From Clostridia bacterium (GTDB lineage: Bacteria; Bacillota; Clostridia; Oscillospirales; CAG-272), in contig JAGATD010000012.1 of assembly GCA_017621415.1 (NCBI GenBank), positions 1 to 58,030 on the forward strand: 58,030 bases of DNA, read 5' to 3'. Positions 43,830-53,486 of this stretch are shown here, piece after piece. The stretch's first letter is position 1. Each line of letters begins with the position of its first letter. The notes below the pieces were generated by a model. It was not told where the DNA came from. It made no database searches and saw only the letters and a program-made list of their open reading frames with translations. The position numbers were made by a program, and so were the translations under genes.

Positions 43830-46800
43830 TTATTCAGCAGGAACAGTTTCTTTTGTATCTACATAACGTGTGTGTGTCACTGCTGTTTCAGGGTCGCACT
43901 GTGTGCAAGTAGCAGTTTCAGTTCCGTCACCATTTGAAGTATATGACTCGAAAGTATGAACCTTAGGAAGAACTTCTTTCTTTTCCTCACCGCATTTAGC
44001 CGTAACGGTTTCTCCCTCATCGTTGGTTGTTTCATACTCGCGGTCACAGATCCACATCTGATAACCTTCAGCATCATGAGTAGGTGCGAGATATGCTCCT
44101 TCACCTTCCTTGATAACCCAATGATGTCCATTCTCCTTATCAAGCTCAAGGTACTGAACATCAACGTGAGCTACACCCTCCTTGAAGTCTACGCAGCATC
44201 TGTCGCCGAATACGCATGCGCTCTCCTTATAACCAGCAACACAACATGTGGATTCCTTAACAACTTTGTACTCACCATAAATGTGATTACATCTTCTAAT
44301 GCTGTATACACCCTTTGATACGGTCCAATCGCCGGAAAGGAGGATCTGAACCTTAGTTTCATCATAAGTGAAATGTTCACCTACGCTGCTCCAAGAGTTT
44401 GTAGAATGATCTATATACATTCTCTCAAGGTTGGATGCTTCATCGAAAGCATTGTCATTAATATATTTTACAGTATTGGAGATAAAGATAGACTTGATAT
44501 TATTGCAACGAGCGAATGCGCCCTCAGCAATAACGTTGATTGAAGTATTGGTTGCAAAGAACTCAGTATTTCTTCTCGCAGGGTCAACAGCAAGAAGAAC
44601 ACCGTTAACAATAAGCATACCGTTCTTGTACTTATTAAGAGCATTTACAATTCCGGTTCCCTCAAATGCGCTCTCGGGAATTACTCTAACCTGTGCATGA
44701 AGAGTAATCTTCTCAACACCGGTATATCCGGCTACAAGATTGTCAGCAAGATCGGTAATGTTGGTAGAAACTGTAACAGACTTGATCTTATCCTTAGCTG
44801 CAAACCAAGGTGCATCAGATGCTACAACATAATCTGTCATAATTGCGCTACCGCCGACATAAAGGTCGCCATTGTCGTCGAGCTGCCATGCGGTTTTATT
44901 ACCGTTTTCTTCCTCGAACCAGTATGCGCCAATCGCACCGTCGTAAGCTTCGGGTGCCTTAGCATATACTCTTGCGTCTCTGGGAAGCTTAAGATCCTTT
45001 ATAGAATCGGTGATATCAGCTCCGTTAAAGTAAACAGAATGGAGAGAAGTACAGTTGTCAAATGCGTTGCTTGCAATTTTCTCAAGAGACTTGGGAAGAA
45101 TTATTTCCTCAATTGCAGCAGCGGTAAATACATAGTTACCAAGCTCCTTAATACCCTCTTCAACAATTATCTTGGTAATAGTTGTGGGGCCCTTTGCGCT
45201 GCCGTTCCAAAGAGTAGCAGCAGCAACAGAGTTAGTAAGATTCCATGCTACGTTTTTATCATCTCCGACGTATGTATCGGCAGCAGGAGATACTGTAAGT
45301 GTGCCTGCATTAAGTGTCCAGGTGATACCGCCGCCAAGGAAGCCTTTGGTCACACTGTTTTCGCTCTTATTACGGTTACATGTAATGCTTCTGTCCTCAG
45401 TGATAGGAGTTTCGGTATCGAAAGGTGTTCCACCGACATTAAAGTCATAGAATCCGTATCCATCCTTATGCATAAGGGTGTTCATAAAGTCGATATTAGC
45501 CTGAGTAGGAATTCCCTGGAATTTAGCAAACCCGTTATCATCAAGAACAGGCTCACCGTTCTCAAGAACAGGCTCAACAACAACATAATCTACCGCAAAA
45601 GGAACAAGGTTGCCGGGCAGCATATACTTAACTGTATAGCTGTACTGAGCGGGATATACAACATCATCCTTGCCGTCAAGCCAGTACCAAGAAGATTTGG
45701 ACTGCTCAGCGGTAACATTTTCGCCTTCAGCTGCCTCGAAGTAAGAATAAACAGCGGGAATTCTGTTGAACCACTCGTTCTCGGTCTCTATATTAAGGTT
45801 CTTGAATGATACGGTATTATCGTCAGCAGATCTTGTAAGCGCGCTTTCCTCACCGTTGTAATAAACCTTAGCCAGCGCGTGGTTTGCGTTAGGTGTACCG
45901 TTGTAGTTACCGGGTCCGGGATGGAACGCAGCATTACCGATATATGTAAGGCTAGTGGGAACTACAATAAATTTAATTTTGTTAGAAGCATAGAATGCAC
46001 GGCTGGAAATTGTTGTAAGCGCATCGTTAAGGTAAACCTGAGTCAGAGCGGTGTGAGCAAATGCGTTTATACCGATCTCGGTAACCTTAGCAGGAAGTCT
46101 CAAGGTCTTGAACTTACCTGCAGTTTCATAGAATGCATAATCGCCAATCTTTGTAACCTCGGGGGAGAAGTTAAACTCCTCGAGAGCCTTAAAGCCTGCA
46201 AAAGCATTCTGACCTATGTATGTAATCTTTTCATCCATATTAACCTTGGTGATATCTGCTCTGTGGTCATACCAAGGAACGTCAACAACACTTCTGTTAG
46301 CGAAGTCATACATTGCGCCTGAACCGGTAAGAGTAAGGATTCCCTCTACTCTTGTCAGCTGAGTGGGCTCAGCGTTGGTATCGGCAGTATCTCCGATAAC
46401 ACCGTAAAGCACGATATCGCTGTCGGGAACAGTGTCGAACTTATACTCATCGCCTGTAGCTTCCATTTTTTCATAATCCCAACCGGTGTACCAATTGGTG
46501 AAGCCATAGCCGTTATAATTAACAGCGCTTTTCTTACCTAACAGAGCCTCGTCCCAACCTGTGTCGGTAACTTCTACTGTTAAGAGAGAAATATTTTTGG
46601 TAACATTGAGCTCTTTATTAACATAAGCAAAGGTTACAAGCTTGCTGTTTTCCTTGCGCTCTGCGGGAGCAGCAGCCTCTTCTGTCACATATGTATAAAC
46701 AATGTCCCAAACAATATCGTCACCTGCGATAATACCCTTATAAGCATAAAGGTTTATATCATCGGTAACAGGCTTATCAAAGTTGTAGGGATCGCCTACC

Positions 46801-47231
46801 GCAACCTGAGGCTTAACCTTGTTGTTCCAACCGGTCTGAGTTTCCTCATTCCACTCGGGGTACCAAGACTCAAACTTATAGCCATTGTAGCTGATAGAAT
46901 CTTTTGTAGCAAGATCCGCCGCAGACCAACCGGTATTGTCGTAAGGAACGTAGATTGTCTTAACAAGCTTACGCTCGTTCTTTTCCTCGGTTCTGTCATG
47001 GGTGTTAGAAACTATCGCAGTATAGCTATAGTAAAAATTAACCTTGTATCCCTCTTCAAGATCCTCGGTTGAATCGGATCCGCCGGGTACGTTAGAGTCA
47101 TTTCCGGGTACTTTATCTCCACCGTCCGGATCGGTGTTCTGATCTTCATCAGAAATGTTGCAGGCTGCAAATGCAAGCATGGATGCAAGCACGAGCACCA
47201 CTGCAACGAGAACTTTTAACCAATTTTTCAT
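43830..47231 (-). CDS. Large surface lipoprotein with BspA-type leucine-rich repeats and InlB-like repeats
   Basis: 1133 residues from the ATG after AAGGAGAGAAAA. The signal peptide ends in LAFAAC with lipid-modified Cys24, followed by an acidic linker (DEDQNTDPDGGD). Two InlB-like modules (about 65-270; SYNGYKFESWYPEW, NYNGYGFTNWYTGW) precede BspA LRR blocks (about 300-470, 680-780 and 800-990; YIGQNAFAGFKALEEFNF, IGDYAFYETAG, LEKIASNAFDNC). The tail is Cys/His-rich (CNHIYGEYKVVKESTC, CVFGDRCC, CGEEKKEVLPK), as in clostridial adhesins. It likely mediates adhesion or glycan contacts at the outer face of the membrane. Monocistronic, with its own promoter. Confidence 0.85.
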   Translation of the reverse strand: MKNWLKVLVAVVLVLASMLAFAACNISDEDQNTDPDGGDKVPGNDSNVPGGSDSTEDLEEGYKVNFYYSYTAIVSNTHDRTEEKNERKLVKTIYVPYDNTGWSAADLATKDSISYNGYKFESWYPEWNEETQTGWNNKVKPQVAVGDPYNFDKPVTDDINLYAYKGIIAGDDIVWDIVYTYVTEEAAAPAERKENSKLVTFAYVNKELNVTKNISLLTVEVTDTGWDEALLGKKSAVNYNGYGFTNWYTGWDYEKMEATGDEYKFDTVPDSDIVLYGVIGDTADTNAEPTQLTRVEGILTLTGSGAMYDFANRSVVDVPWYDHRADITKVNMDEKITYIGQNAFAGFKALEEFNFSPEVTKIGDYAFYETAGKFKTLRLPAKVTEIGINAFAHTALTQVYLNDALTTISSRAFYASNKIKFIVVPTSLTYIGNAAFHPGPGNYNGTPNANHALAKVYYNGEESALTRSADDNTVSFKNLNIETENEWFNRIPAVYSYFEAAEGENVTAEQSKSSWYWLDGKDDVVYPAQYSYTVKYMLPGNLVPFAVDYVVVEPVLENGEPVLDDNGFAKFQGIPTQANIDFMNTLMHKDGYGFYDFNVGGTPFDTETPITEDRSITCNRNKSENSVTKGFLGGGITWTLNAGTLTVSPAADTYVGDDKNVAWNLTNSVAAATLWNGSAKGPTTITKIIVEEGIKELGNYVFTAAAIEEIILPKSLEKIASNAFDNCTSLHSVYFNGADITDSIKDLKLPRDARVYAKAPEAYDGAIGAYWFEEENGNKTAWQLDDNGDLYVGGSAIMTDYVVASDAPWFAAKDKIKSVTVSTNITDLADNLVAGYTGVEKITLHAQVRVIPESAFEGTGIVNALNKYKNGMLIVNGVLLAVDPARRNTEFFATNTSINVIAEGAFARCNNIKSIFISNTVKYINDNAFDEASNLERMYIDHSTNSWSSVGEHFTYDETKVQILLSGDWTVSKGVYSIRRCNHIYGEYKVVKESTCCVAGYKESACVFGDRCCVDFKEGVAHVDVQYLELDKENGHHWVIKEGEGAYLAPTHDAEGYQMWICDREYETTNDEGETVTAKCGEEKKEVLPKVHTFESYTSNGDGTETATCTQCDPETAVTHTRYVDTKETVPAE

Positions 47232-47276
47232 TTTTCTCTCCTTCACGGGAATTTTCCCTTTATATAAGGTAATATA

Positions 47277-47305
47277 ATTTTATCATAAAAGCAGAAAAAA
47301 AGCAA
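47277..47305 (-). promoter_or_regulatory. Sigma-A promoter of the lipoprotein gene
   Basis: Minus strand: TTGCTT, 17-bp spacer, TAAAAT. A GGGAAAATTCCC palindrome lies in the short leader. Confidence 0.7.
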
Positions 47306-47349
47306 GGATTTGAGCCATTTTTTTGAGTTTTCTGCTTTTTGCACATTGA

Positions 47350-47982
47350 ATGGCTTGTTTTTTTATGCATAATCACAAATTTTCAAGAACTTTTGTACGT
47401 TTTTCGGCAAAGCTAAGCGCATTTTTACCTTCTGTATTTTGGATTTTACTGATTTACGGTTTCGACGAAGCTCTTCCGGCGGGGATTACCGTTATATCCG
47501 CTGTAATACACGAGCTGGGGCACGAAGCATATCTCGTATTAGGTAAAAACAACAATTTAGAACTTAGAACAACCTTGTCGGGGTTCAGAATCAAAAAAGC
47601 GCGTACGGGTTCATACCTCACCGATGCCTTTACATACGCATCAGGACCGATTGCAAATATATTTGCCGCAGTAATAATTATGCCTTTTAAACTCTTCCCC
47701 GACGAATACAAAACTCTTTTCATTGACTTAAATCTAATCACAGCCGCTTCAAATCTCTTACCCGTGCGCAGCTATGACGGTTACGGCATAATAACATCTT
47801 TGCTTAAACACTACGGCACAGAAGATAAATATCTGCCTATTGTTGACAACATTTCATTTTCAATTATAGTCTTTCTCGCTCTGCTTTCCTTGTACATTGT
47901 TGGAAAGGTAGGAGGTTCATATTGGATGGCAGGGCTGTTTATAATTTTGCTTATCGGCGAGGTTGCGGAAAGGATAAAATAG
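47350..47982 (+). CDS. M50 site-2 protease-like membrane protein (SpoIVFB-like)
   Basis: 210 residues with five to six membrane helices. ISAVIHELGHEAYLVL holds the zinc motif HELGH, and NLLPVRSYDGYGI supplies the third zinc ligand Asp in the place of the NPxPxDG box. Size and layout resemble SpoIVFB, the intramembrane protease that activates pro-sigma-K, and related small M50 proteins. No SpoIVFA partner is adjacent, so the sporulation role is only suggested. The start is uncertain: no good ribosome-binding site precedes the first ATG or the one five codons later. It is divergent from the lipoprotein gene. Confidence 0.72.
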   Translation: MACFFMHNHKFSRTFVRFSAKLSAFLPSVFWILLIYGFDEALPAGITVISAVIHELGHEAYLVLGKNNNLELRTTLSGFRIKKARTGSYLTDAFTYASGPIANIFAAVIIMPFKLFPDEYKTLFIDLNLITAASNLLPVRSYDGYGIITSLLKHYGTEDKYLPIVDNISFSIIVFLALLSLYIVGKVGGSYWMAGLFIILLIGEVAERIK

Positions 47983-48125
47983 GTTTTTTGGAGTTTTAAC
48001 GAGATTTAGGGAGAAAAACCGAGATTTTAAGAGTAAAAAAGCAATTATTTCAGAAAAAGCAAAGCTTAAAATGATTAAACAAGGTTAATTGCCGAAAAAA
48101 AAGAAAAGAAATTATGTCAAAACTA
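47983..48125. other. Spacer before the pot operon promoter
   Basis: A-rich, gene-free; nothing recognisable apart from poly-A tracts. Confidence 0.4.
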
Positions 48126-48154
48126 TTGCAAAACACAAATCTTTTTGTTATAAT
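48126..48154 (+). promoter_or_regulatory. Sigma-A promoter of the potABCD operon
   Basis: TTGCAA, 17-bp spacer, TATAAT. Transcription would start near 48161. Confidence 0.82.
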
Positions 48155-48158
48155 TATC

Positions 48159-48220
48159 GCTGTCGACAGTATAGGCTTGCTTTCGCCCTGCTGTGACAAA
48201 TAAAGACGTGCTTTCGTCTT
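48159..48220 (+). promoter_or_regulatory. Two leader hairpins of the pot operon
   Basis: Hairpin 1: GTCGACAG ... CTGTGAC with inner GGC/GCC. Hairpin 2: AAGACG-TGCTTT-CGTCTT. They occupy most of the 85-nt leader. The potA start has only AAGGAC about 16 bp upstream, so structure may matter for translation. No known riboswitch class is recognised. Confidence 0.45.
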
Positions 48221-48246
48221 ATGAAAGGACTTGAGATTTTAAGATA

Positions 48247-49365
48247 ATGGAAAAGCTCATTGAGTTGAAAGGAATTTCTAAATCTTACGACGGCGAAAAG
48301 GTTATTGATTCTATGAATCTTTATATCAGAGACGGTGAATTTATCACCTTTCTCGGTCCCTCCGGCTGCGGCAAAACCACAACGCTACGTATCATTGGCG
48401 GTTTTGAAACGGCTGACGAAGGAAGCCTTTATTTCGACGGTGTTGAAATAAGCGATGTTCCCGCGTACAAGAGACACATTAATACCGTATTCCAGAAATA
48501 CGCCCTGTTCCCTCACCTTAATGTTTATGAAAATATCGCATTCCCGCTGAGGCTTAAAAAGACCTCAGAGGATGAAATAAAGCAGCGTGTGACCGAAATG
48601 CTTAAAATGGTTAAGCTATCCGGATTTGAAAACAAGAGCGTAAGCACTCTTTCCGGCGGTCAACAGCAGCGTGTTGCCATAGCCCGCGCGCTTATTTCTC
48701 ACCCTAAGGTTCTTCTTCTTGACGAACCTCTCGGTGCTCTTGATTTGAAGCTGCGTAAGGATATGCAAAACGAGCTGAAATCCATACAGCAGGAAATCGG
48801 AATTACTTTTATATATGTAACTCACGACCAGGAGGAGGCTCTTTCTATGTCTGATACCGTCGTTGTCATCGCAGACGGTCAGATTCAGCAGATAGGCACC
48901 CCAACTGATATTTACAACGAGCCTAAAAATGCTTTTGTTGCCGACTTTATCGGCGAAAGCAACATTGTTGACGGCATTATGCTTGAAGACAAGCGAGTAA
49001 GGTTTTCTTCACACGTTTTTGACTGTGTTGACGGAGGCTTTGCCGAGAACGAGCCGGTTGACGTTGTTATACGCCCTGAGGACGTTGATGTTGTAGCTCC
49101 CGAAAAGGGAATGCTTACAGGCAAGGTTACCGGTGTAACATTTAAGGGTGTTCACTATGAAATCATTGTGGATATTAAGGGCTTTAAATGGATGATACAG
49201 TCAACCGACTATGTTGCTCCCGACTCATTTATCGGTCTCTATATTGAGCCTGACGCCATACATATAATGAAAAAGTCCAAATATTCGGGTATGTTCGGCG
49301 ACTACTCATCCTTCTCTGACGAGATGGATTATATTTCCGACGCAGACGCTGTCGAAGAATTCTAA
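48247..49365 (+). CDS. potA: Spermidine/putrescine ABC transporter ATP-binding protein
   Basis: 372 residues. ABC ATPase domain: Walker [11 protein letters not shown]-loop FQKYALFPH, signature LSGGQQQR, Walker [13 protein letters not shown] and the H-loop THDQEEA. A C-terminal TOBE domain (about 240-350; [12 protein letters not shown]) is typical of the PotA/MalK branch. It energises polyamine uptake together with PotB, PotC and PotD, whose genes follow. The C-terminal 25 residues are acidic and unusual but short. Confidence 0.93.
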   Translation: MEKLIELKGISKSYDGEKVIDSMNLYIRDGEFITFLGPSGCGKTTTLRIIGGFETADEGSLYFDGVEISDVPAYKRHINTVFQKYALFPHLNVYENIAFPLRLKKTSEDEIKQRVTEMLKMVKLSGFENKSVSTLSGGQQQRVAIARALISHPKVLLLDEPLGALDLKLRKDMQNELKSIQQEIGITFIYVTHDQEEALSMSDTVVVIADGQIQQIGTPTDIYNEPKNAFVADFIGESNIVDGIMLEDKRVRFSSHVFDCVDGGFAENEPVDVVIRPEDVDVVAPEKGMLTGKVTGVTFKGVHYEIIVDIKGFKWMIQSTDYVAPDSFIGLYIEPDAIHIMKKSKYSGMFGDYSSFSDEMDYISDADAVEEF

Positions 49366-49417
49366 AAAAAGAAAGAGTGCGCTTTTCTTGCGCATCCTGT
49401 GGGTATAATGTAAAAAA

Positions 49418-50257
49418 ATGAAAAAGAAACGCTCATTTATGCATTCAATTGCGGCGGCTCCGCACATCTTTTGGGCAGTGCTCTTTATCGTTTTGCCGCT
49501 CCTTATCGTTCTGTTTTATGCTTTTACAGACAAAGCCGGCAGCTTTTCCATCTGGAATATTGTTGCTTTGGGAGATTATATGCCGATCTTCCTTACTTCA
49601 ATCGAGCTTGCGGTTATAGCAACATTCATCTGCCTTGTTATAGGTTATCCGTTAGCTTATGCTATTGCAAGGTCAAAGCCCGAGCATCAGAAGATATTTA
49701 TTCTTATGCTTATGCTCCCGATGTGGACAAACCTCCTTATCAGGACATATTCCATAATGGCTCTTCTTGATGACGGTGGATTTGTGAACTCGGTTTTGAT
49801 GAAGCTTTTCGGTACAGACGAGCCTGTGCTTCACATTATCGGAACCAAGGGCGCTGTAATCTTCGGTATGGTTTACGACTTTCTTCCCTATATGGTTCTT
49901 CCCATTTACACCTGTGTTTCAAAGATCGACAAGCATATGTGGGAGGCGGCGAGCGATCTCGGTTGCAGCCCTGTAAAGGTAATGACAAAGGTCATTCTTC
50001 CCCTTTCAAGCTCGGGTATTATCTCGGGAGTTACAATGGTTCTTGTTCCCTGCATCAGCACATTCTATATTTCCCAGAAGCTGGGCGGAGGTACATTCGA
50101 GCTTATAGGCGACACCATTGAGCGCCAGTTCCTTAACGGAGCGCGTAATATCGGAGCTGCTATTTCGCTTGTAATGATGATTCTCATTCTTATTTCTCTT
50201 GCTATTATGAACAAATTCACCGATGCCGACGGAGAAGACGGAGGTATCATTGTATGA
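49418..50257 (+). CDS. potB: Spermidine/putrescine ABC transporter permease PotB
   Basis: 279 residues, six membrane helices, with the EAA motif WEAASDLGCSPVKVMTKVILPLSSSGI that docks on PotA. The order potA-potB-potC-potD is conserved. It begins 52 bp after potA; the spacer contains a small GC hairpin and no strong ribosome-binding site (GTGGG only), so the start or its translation efficiency is uncertain. The stop overlaps the potC start (ATGA). Confidence 0.92.
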   Translation: MKKKRSFMHSIAAAPHIFWAVLFIVLPLLIVLFYAFTDKAGSFSIWNIVALGDYMPIFLTSIELAVIATFICLVIGYPLAYAIARSKPEHQKIFILMLMLPMWTNLLIRTYSIMALLDDGGFVNSVLMKLFGTDEPVLHIIGTKGAVIFGMVYDFLPYMVLPIYTCVSKIDKHMWEAASDLGCSPVKVMTKVILPLSSSGIISGVTMVLVPCISTFYISQKLGGGTFELIGDTIERQFLNGARNIGAAISLVMMILILISLAIMNKFTDADGEDGGIIV

Positions 50258-51072
50258 GAAAATATGCGTGGAGAATTTACATGGCAATCATTTTTGCCAT
50301 ACTTTATATCCCAATTTTAACACTTATTGTCTTTTCATTTAACGATTCGGCCAGTACAGCAGACTTCACAGGATTCAGCCTTGACTGGTATCGTGAGCTG
50401 TTTTCGTCTGCTGAGACATTCACCGCTTTGAGAAACACTCTCATCCTCGCCGTTCTTTCTTCGCTCATTTCGACGGTTATCGGAACCGCGGCGGCAGAGG
50501 GGATTTACAAAATGAAAAACAAGCTTGTCAGAAAATCGGTTATCTCCGTAACAAACATCCCTATGATGAATCCCGAGATTGTAACCGGTATGTCTATGAT
50601 GCTGTTCTTTGTCGCTGTTGCGGGATTTCTCAGAGTCGAATACGAAACAATAGGCTTCTGGGCTATGCTTATCGCCCATGTAACCTTCTGCCTGCCCTAT
50701 GTTATTCTCTCGGTGCTTCCGAGAATAAACGAGCTTGGCGACTCGCTCTCTGAGGCAGCCCTTGATCTTGGCTGCACTCCCCTGCAGGCATTCTTTAAGG
50801 TTAAGCTGCCAAACATTATGCCCGGTGTAATTTCGGGCATGACAATGGCATTTACTCTTTCGCTTGACGACTTTGTTATTTCGTACTTTGTAGGCTCATC
50901 CAATTTCCAGACGTTGCCTCTTCTTATCTACTCAATGACAAAGAAAAAGGTAACGCCCGATATGTACGCGCTATCCACGCTTATCGTGTTTGCGGTATTT
51001 GTTCTTCTTGTCATTTCAAATATGAAAAAAGACAAGAACTCACCTAAGAGACACGGAGGTAGAAAAAGATGA
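50254..51072 (+). CDS. potC: Spermidine/putrescine ABC transporter permease PotC
   Basis: 272 residues, six membrane helices, EAA loop SEAALDLGCTPLQAFFKVKLPNIMPGV. The family hallmark FNDSASTADFTGFSLDWY follows TM1. Overlaps potB and potD by 4 bp each (ATGA), so the permease pair and binding protein are translationally coupled. The C-terminus is basic. Confidence 0.93.
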   Translation: MRKYAWRIYMAIIFAILYIPILTLIVFSFNDSASTADFTGFSLDWYRELFSSAETFTALRNTLILAVLSSLISTVIGTAAAEGIYKMKNKLVRKSVISVTNIPMMNPEIVTGMSMMLFFVAVAGFLRVEYETIGFWAMLIAHVTFCLPYVILSVLPRINELGDSLSEAALDLGCTPLQAFFKVKLPNIMPGVISGMTMAFTLSLDDFVISYFVGSSNFQTLPLLIYSMTKKKVTPDMYALSTLIVFAVFVLLVISNMKKDKNSPKRHGGRKR

Positions 51073-52466
51073 AAAGAATTTCTGCCTTGATTTTTGTTCT
51101 GCTAATTGCAATTTCCGCATTTTCCTCTTGCAAAGGCGATGAGAAAACCGTAACCCTTAATGTCTACAACTGGGGTGAGTACATTTCTGATGGGTCGGAT
51201 GGCTCATTTAACACGAACAAGGAATTTGAGAATTACTTTAACCGTTTTCTTTCCGAGAAATACGGCGGAATAAAAGTAAAGGTCAACTATACCACATACC
51301 CCACAAACGAGGATATGTACTCAAAGCTTGTGAGCGGCTCAGGCTCTTATGATGTTGTATTTCCGTCTGATTATATGATTGAAAAGCTGATATCAGAGGA
51401 CATACTCATCCCCCTCCCCTGGAGCAACCTGAAAAGCGAGTCCAACTTCCATACAATTGACACAGATTACATCAGCCAGCCCTACGACCCTGATAATCTC
51501 TACACCGTTGCATACACCTTTGGCAGGACCGGTATAATTTACAATACTACAATGGTAGATGAAGAGGATATAGACGGCAGCTGGGGACTTCTCTGGAATC
51601 CGAAATACTCAGGAAGAATACTTCAGTTCAACAATCCGAGAGATGCCTTTGGCACTGCGATGTACTGGAAAGACATCGATATCAACTCGGATGACGAAGA
51701 GGATTGGAACGAGGCGCTGCGCATTCTAAAGGACCAAAAGCAATATCTCCAAGGGTATGTAAATGACGAGATATTTGACAAAATGACCGGTGAGTCGGCA
51801 GCGATAGCCCCCTACTTTGTCGGTGACTTTGTTACAATGTATTCCGAAAATGACAACCTTGCGTTTTATTATCCCGAAGAGGGCACAAATGTCTTTGTGG
51901 ATGCTATGTGTATTCCCACAAGCTCAAAGAATCCCGAAATTGCCCTGGAGTACATAAACTTCATGCTCTCCCCCGACGCGGCAATTGCCAACGCACTCTT
52001 CTTAGGCTACGCATCTCCATCAAGATATGTCTACAATGACGACCCACTGTTAGATGAAATCTACGGAGAATACAACAGCGAGTACATGGAAAGTCTTGCG
52101 TTTGACTACTTCCTTGATGCAGAGGATGAAGAAAACCCCACCGAAGAAGAGCTGAAAGTTGCTGAAGAAAAGGCTGATTCTATCTTTAATCTTCTTTACA
52201 ACTACGAGGACCCGGGTAATTATTCCCACGAAATCCTGTTTTACCGCAACTTTACCCCCGAGATTCAAAGACATGTAAATTCTCTTTGGGAGGAGCTTAA
52301 AATTCACGGCACGGAAGAGCTGTGGGTGCACATAACCAGTGCTGTTCTCGTTGGAACTATCCTGATTTTTGCAATTTATTCGGCAGTTGTAAAAAAGAAA
52401 AGATCCAAGGATTACCGTATGCGCGATAAAGCCTTAAAGGTAACAAAATCCGGCAATTCAAACTAA
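51069..52466 (+). CDS. potD: Spermidine/putrescine-binding lipoprotein PotD with an extra C-terminal membrane helix
   Basis: 465 residues versus about 350 for typical PotD. The lipoprotein signal ends SAFSSC with Cys21. The periplasmic-binding fold carries LNVYNWGEYIS, YDVVFPSDYMIEKL, YTFGRTGIIYN, SWGLLWNPKY and AMCIPTSSKNPEIALEYINFML; Trp and Asp residues in these strands form the polyamine site. Two additions stand out: an acidic insertion around 345-370 (DAEDEENPTEEELKVAEEK), and a predicted membrane helix at about 418-440 followed by KKKRSKDYR. The protein would thus be held at both ends in the membrane. A terminator follows at 52473-52508. Confidence 0.9.
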   Translation: MKRISALIFVLLIAISAFSSCKGDEKTVTLNVYNWGEYISDGSDGSFNTNKEFENYFNRFLSEKYGGIKVKVNYTTYPTNEDMYSKLVSGSGSYDVVFPSDYMIEKLISEDILIPLPWSNLKSESNFHTIDTDYISQPYDPDNLYTVAYTFGRTGIIYNTTMVDEEDIDGSWGLLWNPKYSGRILQFNNPRDAFGTAMYWKDIDINSDDEEDWNEALRILKDQKQYLQGYVNDEIFDKMTGESAAIAPYFVGDFVTMYSENDNLAFYYPEEGTNVFVDAMCIPTSSKNPEIALEYINFMLSPDAAIANALFLGYASPSRYVYNDDPLLDEIYGEYNSEYMESLAFDYFLDAEDEENPTEEELKVAEEKADSIFNLLYNYEDPGNYSHEILFYRNFTPEIQRHVNSLWEELKIHGTEELWVHITSAVLVGTILIFAIYSAVVKKKRSKDYRMRDKALKVTKSGNSN

Positions 52467-52472
52467 AAAAAG

Positions 52473-52508
52473 AAAGATGACATTACAAAAAGGCTTTGTC
52501 ATCTTTTT
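52473..52508. terminator. Bidirectional terminator after potD
   Basis: AAAGATGAC ... GTCATCTTT plus T-run, shared by the convergent radical SAM gene. Confidence 0.85.
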
Positions 52509-53406
52509 ATATTCCCGAAATACCGTCTTTAAAAGGCGGAATAAAGCTCTCAGAGGCGGTACCGAATTCCTGAACGAATGCATTGGTTACACCAAGCCGC
52601 AGAGCATAGTCTACAAGCTGACGGTATTCCTCCCTTGTAACCTTACGGTTAAGCGGCGCCGGCATTCCCTGCATCGGAGTATACTGATTCATAAGACTTA
52701 TGTAAATTTTGTCACCGTATGTATCATAAAGATATTTGAGTATCAGCTTCGCTTCGGCAACATGTCCCGGTAAAAGAAGAATTCTGGCTATTACACCCTT
52801 TTTCATTATGCCCTTTTCATCAAAAGCAGGCTCGCCAACCTGGCGTATCATCTCTGCAATTGCCCTTTTCGCAACCCCGGGATAATCGGGAGCAAGAGCA
52901 TATTTTTTTGCCGTATCAGACATATAGAACTTTAAATCTGGCAGATAAATGTCAATTGCCCCATCAAGATTTTGCAATGCTGAAAGAGAGTCATAGCTTC
53001 CGGTATTATAAACGGTAGGCAGCCTTAGTCCGCGCTCACGCGATATCAGAATTGCTTTTTTCACCGAGGGTGAATAGTGTGTCGGTGTAACGAAATTTAT
53101 GTTATGCGCTCCTGCGCGCTGAAGCTCAAGCATTATATCAGACAGCTCCTTTTCCGTAACAGGTTTTCCGTTTCTGCCGCGCGATATATCCTTGTTTTGG
53201 CAAAAAGTACACCCCAAAGAGCAACCGGCGAAGAATATTGTTCCGGAACCTTTTTCACCCGAGATAGGCGGCTCTTCCCACTTGTGAAGCGAATAATATG
53301 AAAGGTAAATATCACTGCCCATACGGCAAAATCCGACAGTAGTATTCCTGTCTACACCACACTCTCTTGCGCATAGATTGCATAATTTATATTCATTTTC
53401 AGGCAT
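52507..53406 (-). CDS. PflA-like radical SAM protein
   Basis: 299 residues from the ATG that follows AAAGGAGC. An N-terminal cysteine-rich segment (CNLCARECGVDR, GFCRMG) precedes the SAM cluster CSLGCTFC (Cys62, Cys66, Cys69). Then SGEKGSGTIFFAG and NFVTPTHYSP are typical of the PflA-like/AmmeMemoRadiSam-related subfamily annotated as activating-enzyme homologues. The substrate is unknown; no glycyl-radical enzyme gene is nearby. It is divergent from the dCMP deaminase gene. Confidence 0.85.
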   Translation of the reverse strand: MPENEYKLCNLCARECGVDRNTTVGFCRMGSDIYLSYYSLHKWEEPPISGEKGSGTIFFAGCSLGCTFCQNKDISRGRNGKPVTEKELSDIMLELQRAGAHNINFVTPTHYSPSVKKAILISRERGLRLPTVYNTGSYDSLSALQNLDGAIDIYLPDLKFYMSDTAKKYALAPDYPGVAKRAIAEMIRQVGEPAFDEKGIMKKGVIARILLLPGHVAEAKLILKYLYDTYGDKIYISLMNQYTPMQGMPAPLNRKVTREEYRQLVDYALRLGVTNAFVQEFGTASESFIPPFKDGISGI

Positions 53407-53431
53407 GATAAGAGCTCCTTTCATTTTTTTG

Positions 53432-53460
53432 TTGACATATCAGTCATAATGTGATACAAT
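53432..53460 (+). promoter_or_regulatory. Sigma-A promoter of the dCMP deaminase gene
   Basis: TTGACA, 17-bp spacer, TACAAT. Confidence 0.82.
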
Positions 53461-53486
53461 AAATCAAAAAGCTTTGGAGATAGATT

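Noticed and set aside
44697..45809. 370-codon open frame on the plus strand
   Set aside because: It lies wholly antisense to the LRR lipoprotein gene, has no ribosome-binding site, and its product has no recognisable domain; repeats in the opposite strand keep it open.
48159..48220. Riboswitch in the potA leader
   Set aside because: Two simple hairpins only; no conserved core of any riboswitch class I know. Kept as leader hairpins.
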